NCBI RefSeq assembly: GCF_026239735.1 | Contig: NZ_JAPIVT010000001.1 | Span: 434,001-498,000, forward strand | DNA length: 64,000 nt | Direction: 5' to 3' | Origin: Pedobacter sp. MC2016-05 | Lineage (GTDB): Bacteria; Bacteroidota; Bacteroidia; Sphingobacteriales; Sphingobacteriaceae | In this document: piece after piece, positions 44,447 to 54,300 of the stretch | How the letters are laid out: each line of letters starts with the position of its first letter | Position numbering within the stretch: position 1 is the first letter of the stretch | Program-made: the position numbers and the translations under genes | The notes under the pieces: generated by a model | Database searches by the model: none | Told to the model about the DNA's origin: nothing | What the model saw: the letters and a program-made list of their open reading frames with translations, nothing else

Positions 44447-45151
44447 ATGCATATTTTTTATACGCCAGATATTACCCAGGATACCTATACGCTTAACGAA
44501 GAGGAAAGTAAACATTGCGTTAGGGTATTACGTTTATCAGTTGGGGCTGTAGTAAACTTAGTTGATGGTAGAGGGGGTTTTTACACCGCTGAAATCATTT
44601 CAGATAACCCCAAAAAGGTAGGTCTATCCATCCTTAAGGTAGAAACCGAATTTCATAAAAGAAATCACTATTTGCACCTTGCGGTCGCACCTACAAAAAA
44701 TATAGACCGAATGGAATGGTTTTTAGAGAAAGCAACGGAAATCGGAATAGATGAAGTAACCCCGATCATTACCGATCGATCTGAACGACGTGTTGTTAAA
44801 GGAGATCGATTAAGCAAAGTTATTACTTCTGCAGTGAAACAATCCATCAAAGCCTACCATCCAACACTAAATGAAGCAATTTCCTTTAATGCTTTCCTTA
44901 ACCTTCCTTTTGAAGGGAGTAAACTAATAGCGCATTGCATTGATGAAGAGAACAAGAAATACATCTCTGACCTCGTTGTCCCGCATCACAAATATTTAAT
45001 TCTTATTGGTCCAGAAGGAGATTTCAGCCCCGAAGAAGTGAGTTTAGCTTTGAACAAAGGTTATAAACCATTAACTTTAGGAGATAACAGGTTGCGCACC
45101 GAAACCGCTGCATTATCTGTTTGTTTTGAAATCAATTATCTTAACCGATGA
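44447..45151 (+). CDS. rsmE: 16S rRNA (uracil-1498-N3)-methyltransferase
   Basis: Methylates U1498 of 16S rRNA using SAM. The 234-residue protein has HIFYTPDI and EEESKHCVRVLRLSVGAVVN at the N-terminal PUA-like part. The SPOUT knot region carries KNIDRMEWFLEKATEIGIDE, then VTPIITDRSERR, and LIGPEGDFSPEEVSLAL, then LGDNRLRTETAALSVCFEI, the RsmE signatures. It overlaps the DUF4159 gene by 4 bp (ATGA). Confidence 0.96.
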   Translation: MHIFYTPDITQDTYTLNEEESKHCVRVLRLSVGAVVNLVDGRGGFYTAEIISDNPKKVGLSILKVETEFHKRNHYLHLAVAPTKNIDRMEWFLEKATEIGIDEVTPIITDRSERRVVKGDRLSKVITSAVKQSIKAYHPTLNEAISFNAFLNLPFEGSKLIAHCIDEENKKYISDLVVPHHKYLILIGPEGDFSPEEVSLALNKGYKPLTLGDNRLRTETAALSVCFEINYLNR

Positions 45152-45867
45152 AAAGAGTTGAAATTTATAAATTGAAAATCATAGGTTTATTATCATTAAA
45201 ACGGTTACTCTCGTGTTCGTTTATCTTTATTCTTTGCTCATTAATCTTTGTTCTTACTTCTTTTAATGTTCCTTCTTACCGAATGGGCAAGCTGAAGTAT
45301 AGTGGTGGCGGAGATTGGTATGCAGACAGGACTGCACTTCCAAATTTAATTTCATTTTGTAATTCCAGTTTAAAGACTAATTTTTATCCTGAAGAAAGTA
45401 TTGTCGAAGTAGGTTCGAAAGAACTATTCAATTACCCGTTTGTCTATATGACAGGCCATGGTAACGTGGTTTTTAGTGATCAGGATGTTAAAAATTTGAG
45501 GCAGTATTTAACAGGAGGAGGTTTTCTGCATATTGATGATAATTATGGGTTGGATAAATTTATCAGGCCTCAAATGAAAAAAGTTTTTCCAGAACTGAAT
45601 TTCGTAGAGTTACCTTCCAATCATGCCATTTACAACCAAAAATTCAAATTTCCGGGTGGGTTGCCCAAGATTCATGAGCATGATAATAAGCGGCCACAAG
45701 GTTTTGCCTTGATATACAAAGGGAAAGTGGTTTGCTACTACACCTTTGAGTGCGATTTAGGTAATGGTTGGGAAGATTTTGGTACATATCCCGAGGATAG
45801 CCGGGAAACTCGCGATAAGGCGCTTAAAATGGGCGCTAATTTAGTTCAGTATGCTCTAACGCAATAA
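45148..45867 (+). CDS. DUF4159 domain-containing protein
   Basis: A 239-residue protein with one N-terminal hydrophobic segment (CSFIFILCSLIFVLTSF, about residues 23-39), a signal anchor or signal peptide. It then has the DUF4159 core: KYSGGGDWYADRTALPNLIS, FVYMTGHGNVVFSDQDVKNL, RQYLTGGGFLHIDDNYG and EDFGTYPEDSRETRDKALKM. Similar domains occur in a glutamine amidotransferase-like fold, but no catalytic role is established. It shares 4 bp with rsmE and ends 4 bp before the biotin-carrier gene. Confidence 0.88.
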   Translation: MKRVEIYKLKIIGLLSLKRLLSCSFIFILCSLIFVLTSFNVPSYRMGKLKYSGGGDWYADRTALPNLISFCNSSLKTNFYPEESIVEVGSKELFNYPFVYMTGHGNVVFSDQDVKNLRQYLTGGGFLHIDDNYGLDKFIRPQMKKVFPELNFVELPSNHAIYNQKFKFPGGLPKIHEHDNKRPQGFALIYKGKVVCYYTFECDLGNGWEDFGTYPEDSRETRDKALKMGANLVQYALTQ

Positions 45868-45871
45868 TTTT

Positions 45872-46372
45872 ATGTATAAAGTAAAAGTTAATGATCAGCT
45901 TCATTATGATATTCGAATCAACCATAACGGGGTTAAATTAAACGGAGAAAACATTTCTTTGGATTCCATTAAGTTGAGCAACAATTCTTCGCATCTGCTT
46001 TATAAAAATAAATCATATAATGCGGAGGTCATATCAGTTGATAGCAGTAATAAAACCTGTGCAATAAAAGTTAATAGAGCAATCTATCAAATTAAGGTTG
46101 AAGACCAATTTGATCAGTTGCTGAAACAAATGGGCATGGACAATCTTGCCGGAACTAAAATTTCGGAGGTTAAGGCGCCAATGCCAGGTTTGGTATTAAA
46201 TGTAATGGTAGAAGAAAATGTAGAAGTTAAAAAGGGTGACAGCCTATTGGTTTTGGAGGCCATGAAGATGGAAAATATATTGAAATCTTCAGCTGAGGGG
46301 ATTGTTAAAAAGGTGCTAATTAATAAAGGTGATAAGGTAGAGAAGAATCAGGTACTTATTCAATTTAAATGA
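45872..46372 (+). CDS. Biotin/lipoyl attachment domain protein (biotin carboxyl carrier)
   Basis: Carrier subunit that bears covalently bound biotin for an acyl-CoA carboxylase. The 166-residue protein ends in a biotinyl domain with VKAPMPGLVLNVMVEENVEV and the modification motif EAMKMEN, in which the Lys is the attachment site. The N-terminal part (FDIRINHNGVKLNGENIS-like) resembles the BT-domain region found in propionyl- or methylcrotonyl-CoA carboxylase carriers. No carboxylase subunits are nearby, so the partner is encoded elsewhere. Confidence 0.88.
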   Translation: MYKVKVNDQLHYDIRINHNGVKLNGENISLDSIKLSNNSSHLLYKNKSYNAEVISVDSSNKTCAIKVNRAIYQIKVEDQFDQLLKQMGMDNLAGTKISEVKAPMPGLVLNVMVEENVEVKKGDSLLVLEAMKMENILKSSAEGIVKKVLINKGDKVEKNQVLIQFK

Positions 46373-46392
46373 TACAAGAATTATAAGGTAAC

Positions 46393-46428
46393 AAAAAACT
46401 CCCAATTCGTTAGAGTTGGGAGTTTTTT
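46393..46428. terminator. Bidirectional terminator between the biotin carrier gene and gldJ
   Basis: Stem AAAAAACTCCCAA / TTGGGAGTTTTTT, 13 bp, between two convergent genes. Confidence 0.92.
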
Positions 46429-46429
46429 G

Positions 46430-48106
46430 TTACTTGCCTTTACTTACCCGGTATGGTCTGGGAGGAGGCGTTTTAAAACTTCTTTTTCCTGAGGTGCTAA
46501 TTTCTGGAGCACCTAACATGGTCATGGCGCAACGGAATCCTATTTCTGCTGATGATTCATCTTGTGATAAGAAACGTCTGGTTGCTGGATTTAACCAATA
46601 AGCCATATCGTTCCATGAACCGCCTTTATAAACCCTGGATTTATCATTTATCAACGTTACCCCTTCTTCATTCAAAAGAAGATTCTCTTTATCTCTATAA
46701 CCTCTCTGATCGGCCTGGTAAGTTGTAGCTGCAGTTGTGCTCTGCGGATCAGTTGATTTTGAAATTGAATCGATACGTTTTGCCTGCGCTTGTTTTTCTG
46801 CCCAGGTTTGTTTTCTTCCTGAATATGCATTCTCTTTTATCGGATTACCATATTTATCCAAGGCAATTTTTCCAGTTTGCGCATTATCCAGCTTCTTGTT
46901 CTCGAAATAGTTACCACGATAAGGATTAAAAGCATCTGCATCAGTGAATGTACCAGTTCTGTAAACATCATTTACCCACTCATTCACATTTCCAGCCATG
47001 TTATATAAACCGAAATCGTTAGGGGTATATTGAATTACCGGAACTGTTAAATCTCCTTTATCATTCAATGATCCGCCAACACCCATGTAATCACCAGGTG
47101 CTCTTTTGAAGTTGGCTTGTATCATACCTCTAGTTTTCTTGGCTGCAGAACTCACTCCTAGTCCATTCCAAGGATAAATTTTATTCTGATTGATGTTTTC
47201 GTATTCAGTATTGCCGATTAATCCCAATGCAGCATATTCCCACTCTGCCTCTGTAGGCAAGCGGTAAGGCTGCATAATTACACCATCTTCTAATGTGGCA
47301 GTTCTTCTTGGTTGATTATTGCCCCTGCCACCTGCTGTAGCGCCTGCTGTCCCCGTAGCAGCACCGGATTTAGTATTATAATCTATTGGTGCATTTCTAC
47401 CTTTATCGTCGTACTGTCCGTTAAGGTAAGCATCAGTGTTAAATGGTTTATCTGGTCTAGGGGTTGCTGCTGTTGCTGCTCCATTCTTCCCCGTATTTCC
47501 ACCAGCCAAAGTTTTATAATCTGTTAAAATACCTTTTTCCCGTAAAATAAACTCATTGGCCCGAGAGGTCCTCCATTGGCAATAACGCGAAGCTTGCTCC
47601 CATGAAACTCCAACTACTGGATAGTCGCGGTAGGCCGGGTGACGTAAATAATTATCTACATAAGGCTCGTTATATGATAAAGCACTACGCCAAACTAAAG
47701 TATCGGGCAGCTCATTGTAGTAAAACTCTTGATCTTCCGGAAAGTTATATCTAATCCAATGCAGGTATTCCAACCAATCGGTATTAGAGACTTCAGTTTC
47801 GTCCATGTAAAACGAAGGGACTGTTACCTGTCTTTTGTAGTTATAAATATTCGGTTCAATACCAGGAACTTCAATAGCACTTCCACCTACGACTAAAACC
47901 CCACCTTCAATGGGAATTAATCCAGGTCCCGGGGCTCTTTTATACTGAGTAGCCACAGCAAAAGCGCCCGATTGATTCGTTTTGCTTTTCCGATCTGCGT
48001 AGGGAACACCTGTTTTGCTAGAACTGTTTCCTCCCTTGGAGCTACAAGCACTTAGCAATGCCGCTAATGACAAACAAGTAAAAGAATAAAGTATAAGTTT
48101 TTTCAT
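46430..48106 (-). CDS. gldJ: Gliding-motility/type IX secretion lipoprotein GldJ
   Basis: Outer-membrane-associated lipoprotein required for type IX secretion and gliding in Bacteroidota. The signal peptide MKKLILYSFTCLSLAALL with lipobox LSAC is followed by a formylglycine-generating-enzyme-like (SUMF1) fold: YMDETEVSNTDWLEYLHWIR, DTLVWRSALSYNEPYVDN, LRHPAYRDYPVVGVSWEQA, YRLPTEAEWEYAALG, MAGNVNEWVNDVY and RVYKGGSWNDMAYWL. The LPDTLVWR...NYLRHPAYxDYPVVGV blocks distinguish GldJ from GldK. Length of 558 residues suits GldJ. The long insert between the two halves (about residues 205-275) is glycine- and alanine-rich. Confidence 0.92.
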   Translation of the reverse strand: MKKLILYSFTCLSLAALLSACSSKGGNSSSKTGVPYADRKSKTNQSGAFAVATQYKRAPGPGLIPIEGGVLVVGGSAIEVPGIEPNIYNYKRQVTVPSFYMDETEVSNTDWLEYLHWIRYNFPEDQEFYYNELPDTLVWRSALSYNEPYVDNYLRHPAYRDYPVVGVSWEQASRYCQWRTSRANEFILREKGILTDYKTLAGGNTGKNGAATAATPRPDKPFNTDAYLNGQYDDKGRNAPIDYNTKSGAATGTAGATAGGRGNNQPRRTATLEDGVIMQPYRLPTEAEWEYAALGLIGNTEYENINQNKIYPWNGLGVSSAAKKTRGMIQANFKRAPGDYMGVGGSLNDKGDLTVPVIQYTPNDFGLYNMAGNVNEWVNDVYRTGTFTDADAFNPYRGNYFENKKLDNAQTGKIALDKYGNPIKENAYSGRKQTWAEKQAQAKRIDSISKSTDPQSTTAATTYQADQRGYRDKENLLLNEEGVTLINDKSRVYKGGSWNDMAYWLNPATRRFLSQDESSAEIGFRCAMTMLGAPEISTSGKRSFKTPPPRPYRVSKGK

Positions 48107-48356
48107 AAAGTACAGGGGACGATCGCCAAATGACGATTCAACTGATAAAATTAAGCAATTTTAGTGGATATATAAATATTGTGGCAATAAAATACCGATT
48201 ATATTTTTATCCCATAACGTATTATTTTATGAGGTATTGTGCCTTTTAAATTTTTGATTGATTTATTTGATATTCAATTGCAGGTAAGGTTTAATGATTT
48301 CATTCGTTTATTGAGAGGCTACATGCGCAAACCTATATTATGATAGGGATTAACCC

Positions 48357-48738
48357 ATGTTTAAGAAAATTTCCATAATAATTATTATTGTGATTCTACT
48401 TACCTCTGCCGCTGCCATTCCAACATTGTTTAAAAGAGATTGATGCCAAACTAAAATCAATAATAAATATCATAAAGCCCAAGTTAGATTTTAAAGACCT
48501 GGATTTAAGTTTGGACACTCTTTCCCAACTTGGGGTTAAACGCCCACGATCTGTCGATAATCGCGGCGACAGCTTTGCGAAAGATACACCTGCAAATGTT
48601 AAACAAATGCAATAAATGTTAGTTTTTTAAGTATAATTAAGGGTGGAACCTATTGAAAGAACCGTAGATCTTAATGAAGCCACTATTTATGCCATGATTT
48701 TAAAAAGTAGGAAAATGAATTGGGATATCATTTGCTGA
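48357..48738 (+). pseudogene. Decayed AsmA-like gene fragment
   Basis: Three short coding pieces in different frames resemble the N-terminal part of AsmA-family proteins. First, from ATG 48357, a hydrophobic leader (MFKKISIIIIIVILLTSAAA). After a frameshift near 48440, KPKLDFKDLDLSLDTL, like the AsmA core xVDFxDVxLSL. Third, ahead of TGA 48736-48738, ERTVDLNEATIYAMILKSRK and then MNWDII, like the AsmA block ending in ANWDI. The order matches an AsmA N-terminus. It lies in an otherwise gene-free 860-bp gap. The other parts of that gap (48107-48356 and 48739-48957) show nothing recognisable. Confidence 0.6.
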
Positions 48739-48957
48739 TAAATCAATAACCTTTTTAAAAAAAAAAGAATAAATAATAAACACGCAAATGCCTAGTTAAT
48801 CAATAGTTATGACTTCTGTGGTTTCACGAAACTGTAAAAATCGCAGCTGAAGCGATTAAATAATCGCATATTTCGTAATTTGGTAAAATATAATTTTTAG
48901 TTCTGCGTTATCAAACCAATCTCCAGAATAACAATGTCCCGAAAATCTAAAATTACG

Positions 48958-48965
48958 TACCTTTA
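48958..48965 (+). promoter_or_regulatory. Possible promoter -7 element of porV
   Basis: TACCTTTA, one mismatch from TAnnTTTG, only 4 nt before the porV ATG. A near-leaderless transcript would result. Confidence 0.4.
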
Positions 48966-48969
48966 AAGA

Positions 48970-50157
48970 ATGAATTTCAAGTATCTCATTAAACTTGCTT
49001 TTTCTGCACTCTCTTTGACCTTGATATTTGGTAAAACAAATGCTCAGGTGGCTATAGGTACAACTCAAACGAATGGCAGCGAATCGAACAATATTGTAAC
49101 AGCCGTTCCTTTTTTATTAATTACACCCGATGCTCGTTCAGGCGCAATGGGTGATGCGGGTGTTGCCGTTGCAGGCGATGTAAATTCGGCAAGTATAAAT
49201 GCTTCTAAACTGGCATTCATCGATAAACCGTACGGGTTTTCAGTTTCCTATAGTCCGTGGCTGAAAAGTTTGGTGCCTGATATTAACCTGGCTTATTTAA
49301 GTGGTTTTTACAAACTTGATGATCGAAATACGATCGGTGCTTCCCTACGTTATTTTTCTTTAGGCTCGATTCAGTTAACAGATGTTAATCAGCAAGATTT
49401 AGGTACTGCAAATCCTAACGAACTGGCATTTGATATTTCGTTCGCTAGAAGCTTTGGCGAGGAATTTTCTTTAGGCTCATCCGTTAGATATATTTATTCA
49501 AATTTAGCTTCTGGTCAGTTATCATCATCCGGTCAGGTACGTGGGGGTACATCAGTAGCAGTAGATGTTTCTGGCTTATATAAAACAGCTACAACCATGT
49601 TCGGAAAGCAGGCTGTGCTGTCTGCGGGTGCTAATATTTCAAACATTGGTACTAAAATGAGTTATTCTGATGGGGGCGAGAATTTTTTCTTGCCTACTAA
49701 TTTTAAATTGGGTGGTGCCTCCACTATTGTTGTTGATGATTACAGCACCTTCACCTTAGCCCTTGATTTTAATAAGTTGTTGGTACCAACCCAACCTATT
49801 TACGATTCGAACGGTAATATTATTAGTGGTAGAAACCCAAACCGCTCCGTTCCTGCCGGTATTTTTGGTTCATTCTCCGATGCACCGGGTGGTTTCAGCG
49901 AAGAACTCAGAGAGGTTGGAATATCAACGGGTTTAGAGTATTGGTACAACCAACAATTTGCTTTGCGGGCAGGATATAATTATCAAAGCCCCTCAAAAGG
50001 CGATAGTAGATATTTTACTTTGGGTTTAGGTTTGAAATACAACGTTTTCAATATAGATTTCTCGTATTTGTTAGCAAACACACAAACAAGTCCATTGGCA
50101 AACACGCTCCGTTTCGGCCTTTTGTTTAACTTTGGCGATAAGAAGATCATCAGATAA
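48970..50157 (+). CDS. porV: Type IX secretion outer-membrane protein PorV
   Basis: FadL-like outer-membrane barrel that receives cargo from the type IX translocon and passes it to the PorU sortase. The 395-residue protein has a signal peptide ending in TNAQ and the family block AVPFLLITPDARSGAMGDAG, followed by VAVAGDVNSASINASKLAF. Further blocks are INLAYLSGFYKLDDRNTIGA and the ending FRFGLLFNFGDKK-type strand (LRFGLLFNFGDKK). In many Bacteroidota gldJ, porU and porV are neighbours; here porU is missing between them. IspF follows 49 bp downstream. Confidence 0.94.
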   Translation: MNFKYLIKLAFSALSLTLIFGKTNAQVAIGTTQTNGSESNNIVTAVPFLLITPDARSGAMGDAGVAVAGDVNSASINASKLAFIDKPYGFSVSYSPWLKSLVPDINLAYLSGFYKLDDRNTIGASLRYFSLGSIQLTDVNQQDLGTANPNELAFDISFARSFGEEFSLGSSVRYIYSNLASGQLSSSGQVRGGTSVAVDVSGLYKTATTMFGKQAVLSAGANISNIGTKMSYSDGGENFFLPTNFKLGGASTIVVDDYSTFTLALDFNKLLVPTQPIYDSNGNIISGRNPNRSVPAGIFGSFSDAPGGFSEELREVGISTGLEYWYNQQFALRAGYNYQSPSKGDSRYFTLGLGLKYNVFNIDFSYLLANTQTSPLANTLRFGLLFNFGDKKIIR

Positions 50158-50206
50158 GATTTTCAGGAATTTTGCCGACAATTAGTTAAACACTTAATCA
50201 TTTACA

Positions 50207-50686
50207 ATGAAAATTAAAGTAGGCTTTGGCTTCGATGTACATCAACTAAAAGATCAGCACCCTTTTGTAGTTGGTGGTGTAACATTAGATCATCATAAAG
50301 GTGCTTTTGGCCATTCGGATGCCGATGTTTTGCTTCACGCCATTTGCGATGCTTTATTAGGTGCTGCCAACCTTGGTGATATTGGTTTTCATTTTAAAAA
50401 TACCGATGATCGCTGGAAGGGGATAAGCAGTATTATCCTACTAAAAGAAACAGTTAAATTATTAGCCGATAAAGGCTGGCAAGTGGGAAACATTGATTCC
50501 ATGCTTTGTTTGGAGGCTCCAAAAATTAATCCTCACATACCCGCCATGCAAGAAAATATTGCCAAGGCTATTGGGATTAGTACAGAAGATATTTCGATTA
50601 AAGCGACCACAAATGAAACAATGGGTTTTGTGGGTAGGGAAGAAGGCGTTGTGGCCTATGCCGTTTGTTTAATCGAGAAAGTATAA
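50207..50686 (+). CDS. ispF: 2-C-methyl-D-erythritol 2,4-cyclodiphosphate synthase
   Basis: Fifth step of the non-mevalonate isoprenoid pathway. The 159-residue protein shows GFGFDVHQL (metal-binding Asp and His), VTLDHHKGAFGHSDADVLLH, then DALLGAANLGDIGFHF, and KATTNETMGFVGREEGVVAY. Size and motifs are standard. It is downstream of porV and has no other isoprenoid genes beside it. Confidence 0.96.
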   Translation: MKIKVGFGFDVHQLKDQHPFVVGGVTLDHHKGAFGHSDADVLLHAICDALLGAANLGDIGFHFKNTDDRWKGISSIILLKETVKLLADKGWQVGNIDSMLCLEAPKINPHIPAMQENIAKAIGISTEDISIKATTNETMGFVGREEGVVAYAVCLIEKV

Positions 50687-50756
50687 ATTCAAATAAATAT
50701 TTTGAAGCGCAAAGCCAGTTCAAAACACAAAATTTGTTCCCGTTTTGCGCTTTTAC

Positions 50757-50777
50757 GCCTGCCTGCGGTAGGCAGGC
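50757..50777. repeat. GCCTGCC palindrome
   Basis: GCCTGCC-TGCGGTA-GGCAGGC, a 7-bp perfect stem. Its sequence resembles short GC-rich palindromes scattered in other Bacteroidota genomes. It lies in the gene-free region 50687-51325; from 50778 to 50975 nothing else is recognised. Confidence 0.6.
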
Positions 50778-50975
50778 TTCGCTCGTCATGCTTCCTCGCT
50801 GCCGGGTAATGCTTCAAACTGGGGCTAAAAAGCAGCAATAGTATTCATTTCCAAGGGTTGCAAGGCGCCAACACTTTATTGCAAAAGTTCTGGCTAACCT
50901 AGTTGCTGAGCGATGGTTTCCTAATTGATCTATCAAATAAAACGAATTGCCGCTTTGATTAATTCAAATGAAGAT

Positions 50976-51277
50976 CATGAAACGTTCCGAGGGAACGAAA
51001 TTGAAAAATATAATCTTTCGTCTACCCAGGATCCGTCCCTACGGAACTGACAACCATTTCTTCTAGCATTTGGCATGAAAGGTGCTGAAATAAATTCAGC
51101 AAAACGAACAGTGTTATTAGGTTGTGAGCTCAGATGTAGCACAGATATGGCACCTATTCTATAATCTTTATCACAAAGAACTAATTTCAGGGTTATAATC
51201 ATGGGTAATATTTTTTGCGGATACCAAACTACGAAATCCGGCTCGTGTTGAAATTCGTTCCGTAGGAACGTTTTATG
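50976..51277. mobile_element. MITE-like 302-bp element with terminal inverted repeats
   Basis: The ends CATGAAACGTTCCGAGGG plus AACGAAATT and, read inward from the other side, CATAAAACGTTCCTACGG plus AACGAATTT, form imperfect 27-bp terminal inverted repeats. Each repeat has an internal palindrome (CGTTCC..GGAACG). The interior encodes no recognisable protein; a minus-strand frame of 75 codons runs through it (ending ISFPRNVS inside the left terminal repeat) and is probably fortuitous. It may be a non-autonomous transposon or a dispersed structural repeat. Confidence 0.5.
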
Positions 51278-51325
51278 AAGACAATAAAATCAATTGGAAA
51301 TTTATCAAATTGATTGTTCATTGCA

Positions 51326-54300
51326 TCAAGCAACAGCTTCCTTCACATTTCCTGTTCGTTTTAGCGTTCCCCAGGATTCCAGCTCTCCTTTAATGGCTTT
51401 TCTTATTGATTTAAAAAGAACCAGGTACATCAGCTGCCGCCAAAAAAATCGTTGAGGAACAAGGTAAATCAGGTTTTTTAGCTTCTCTTTTTCCATTTTA
51501 AATGCAATGGCTGCAAAAATTATATCAACAAAAATGAAGATCAAATAATAAAACAATACTTGACCAAAACCATTGTGTAGGCTTAAAATTCCGGAGAAAC
51601 CTGTTAACGTTAAATTGTTAATGGTGCTTAAAGAAAACAGGCCACTTACCAATGAAATCAGCATAAACAAATCTGCCAGAGGGGAAAACAGGGGCAGAAT
51701 GATTTGATAGATTAGAATATTAGGCATGCCTATCATTCCGAAATAGCCATATTTTCTATTTAATAGTGTTTTGCGATTTTTCCAAAAACTTTGCATCACC
51801 CCAAAGCTCCAACGAAAACGTTGCTTTAAAAGCATATTTACAGTTTCTGGTGCTTCGGTATAAGCTATGGCTAAATCACAGTTTTTCACTTTATGCCCTG
51901 CTCTTAAAATCCGCATCGTTAAATCGCAGTCTTCAGCAAGCGTATCGATGGTGAAACCACCAACCTCCAACACTACCGCTTTTCTAAATGCTCCAATAGC
52001 ACCAGGCACAACTGTTATCGTATTCAATAAATCGAAGGCTCTGCGATCCATGTTTTGCGACGTGATATACTCTATCGATTGCCATCTGGTGATGAGGTTT
52101 CGCGTATTTCCAACCTTAACCGTGCCGGCAACAGCAGCAATGTCTTCCCCATAGAAATAACGCATCAGTTCTGTTACTGCATTTGCTTTCAGTTGCGTGT
52201 CGGCATCAATACAAATGATAAACTCAGCATTGGCTCTGGCAATTCCATAATTCAGCGCAGAAGCTTTGCCGCCATTTTCTTTTTTAAAAACTTTAACCTG
52301 GGCATGTTTGCCGAAGCGGGTATTGATAACCTGGAAGGTGTTGTCTTTCGATCCATCATCCACAAAAATCAATTCGAAATTCGGATAATCAATTTTCAGC
52401 AGACTTTGGATGGTTTGTACAGCCGTGATCTCCTCATTGTAAGCCGGAATAATAATACTTACCATTTGGTTAGGATTTTGAACAAGCTCCGCCGCATTTA
52501 TTTTAGCCAGTTTACGTTGTTTAATTGCCAGGTAGGCAATAAAAATCGTCCTTAAAATGGCCAAAACAATAGCTACTGAAAATATGGCGTTCAAGATGAT
52601 ATTTCCGTAATAAAAGAAGTTTATGAAAAAATAATCTCCCGATCCGGTAAATCCGCTATTGGCTTCAGAATTTACAGCAGGCATCAGCTCTGTTCTTTTT
52701 TTGCCCATTAAATCGCCAACAGTGATGAAAGTATAACCCTGAGATTTGAAAAATCTGATAATTCGTGGCAAGGCTGCAACGGTTGCTTCGCGGTTCCCGC
52801 CAGCATCATGTAAAAGCAGGATGTTTCCGTTATCTTTTTGTTTTACCACCTCGTTGAAGATCTGATCTGCTGTTTTGCCAGGCTCCCAATCTTCAGGGTC
52901 GATATACTCACCAATGTTTATGTAGTTTTCTTTACGACTTTGCGCCACAGGCAAAATTTCTGATATATTTTGCGGCTCGGCATCTGCATTGAAAGGTGCA
53001 CGAAATAAAATGGTGCTATGGCCAGTAACGGCCTCAATCAATCTTCTTGTGGCATTAAGCTCAAATTTTACCCTTCGAGGGCCAATGGCTGACATATCAG
53101 GATGAAAAAAGGTATGGTTTCCGATTTCATAACCTTCATCATATTCTCTCCTCAACAATTCCATGTTTTTTTCGGCCATGATGCCTACAACAAAGAAACA
53201 ACCGGGCACTTTTTCTTGCTTTAAAATTTGAAGAACCTGTGGCGTGTAAACCGGATCAGGACCATCATCGAATGTAAGCGCAATTTTTTTGTCGGCTTCT
53301 CCAAACCGTTTAATCACATATTTTTCTGGCAAGCGAATGTACTTTTGGTTTGCGATGCTGAAATCAGTTTTATCAAGCGTAAACTGAACGGCACCAGGTT
53401 TGGGCGTAGAAACCAAATCCAATATTTCTCCGTCGCCAATGTAAGAGACGCCAGTCATGTTCAAAGTGGACATCTTGCGTAGATCAAATGGCTTTTTCTC
53501 TAAAGCACTCAAGCTCAAGTCTTCAGAAATGAAAGACCATAACCTTTTATCTTCTGATCCTAAACGCCACAAGGCAATACCTGCGATTCCCCAATCATCA
53601 GCTTTGCGTATGATGTTAAAATACGTAGCCGCATCTGTAAAATATACATCATGTTGAATGCCGCTTCCATCTTTAAAACTGTAATTCAAATTTGCGGAGG
53701 AAGGATTGTAGGTTACTGTACTTTTGTAATTGACAGCAGAAGTGATCGCTTCTTCATAGGTTACAGATTTGCCAACGCTATTTTTTGGCCAGTCATAACC
53801 ATAACAAGCCAATGCTAATATTACTTTATCCGCATCAACTTTAGTGCAAATATTATCAAGCTTTTCTTCTACCCATTCCTGGTTTGATACATCGCCGGAA
53901 TTGCTTAAATCTGTATGCTGATCATAAGCCATAATCACAATGTAATCATTGTATTTCTGCAAAATATCGGGTTGATAATCATCATTTTCAGGAGAAATAT
54001 CTTGAGATACAATGAGTTTTTTTGCATGAAACTGATTGTACAGATTTTTCATAAAGGAATTGAAACTATTGCTGTTTTCAAGATTCAATTCTTCAAAATC
54101 AACATTTATTCCTTTGTATCCATATTTTTGAACGATAGAGATTAAGTTAGAAATCAACTTTTGTTGAGCAGGTAGATCATTCAATAATCGTTTTACAGCA
54201 TTGCCATCCCAATGGTCTTTATTAAAGTTAGAAAGCACGGCAATTGCTGATTTTTTACTGTCGTGAATAACTTTCAGTGCGGCAGTGTCGGCCTTGTCAA

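Noticed and set aside
48838-48860. AATCGC/GCGATT hairpin upstream of porV
   Set aside because: Short, no T run and no conserved context; could be a chance structure in AT-rich DNA.
50975-51202. 75-codon minus-strand frame
   Set aside because: It runs into the terminal inverted repeat of the MITE-like element and has no conserved features; repeats often carry such frames by chance.
52055-52555. 166-codon plus-strand frame inside the GT2 fusion gene
   Set aside because: Antisense to the GT2 domain with its complete motifs; no recognisable protein features.
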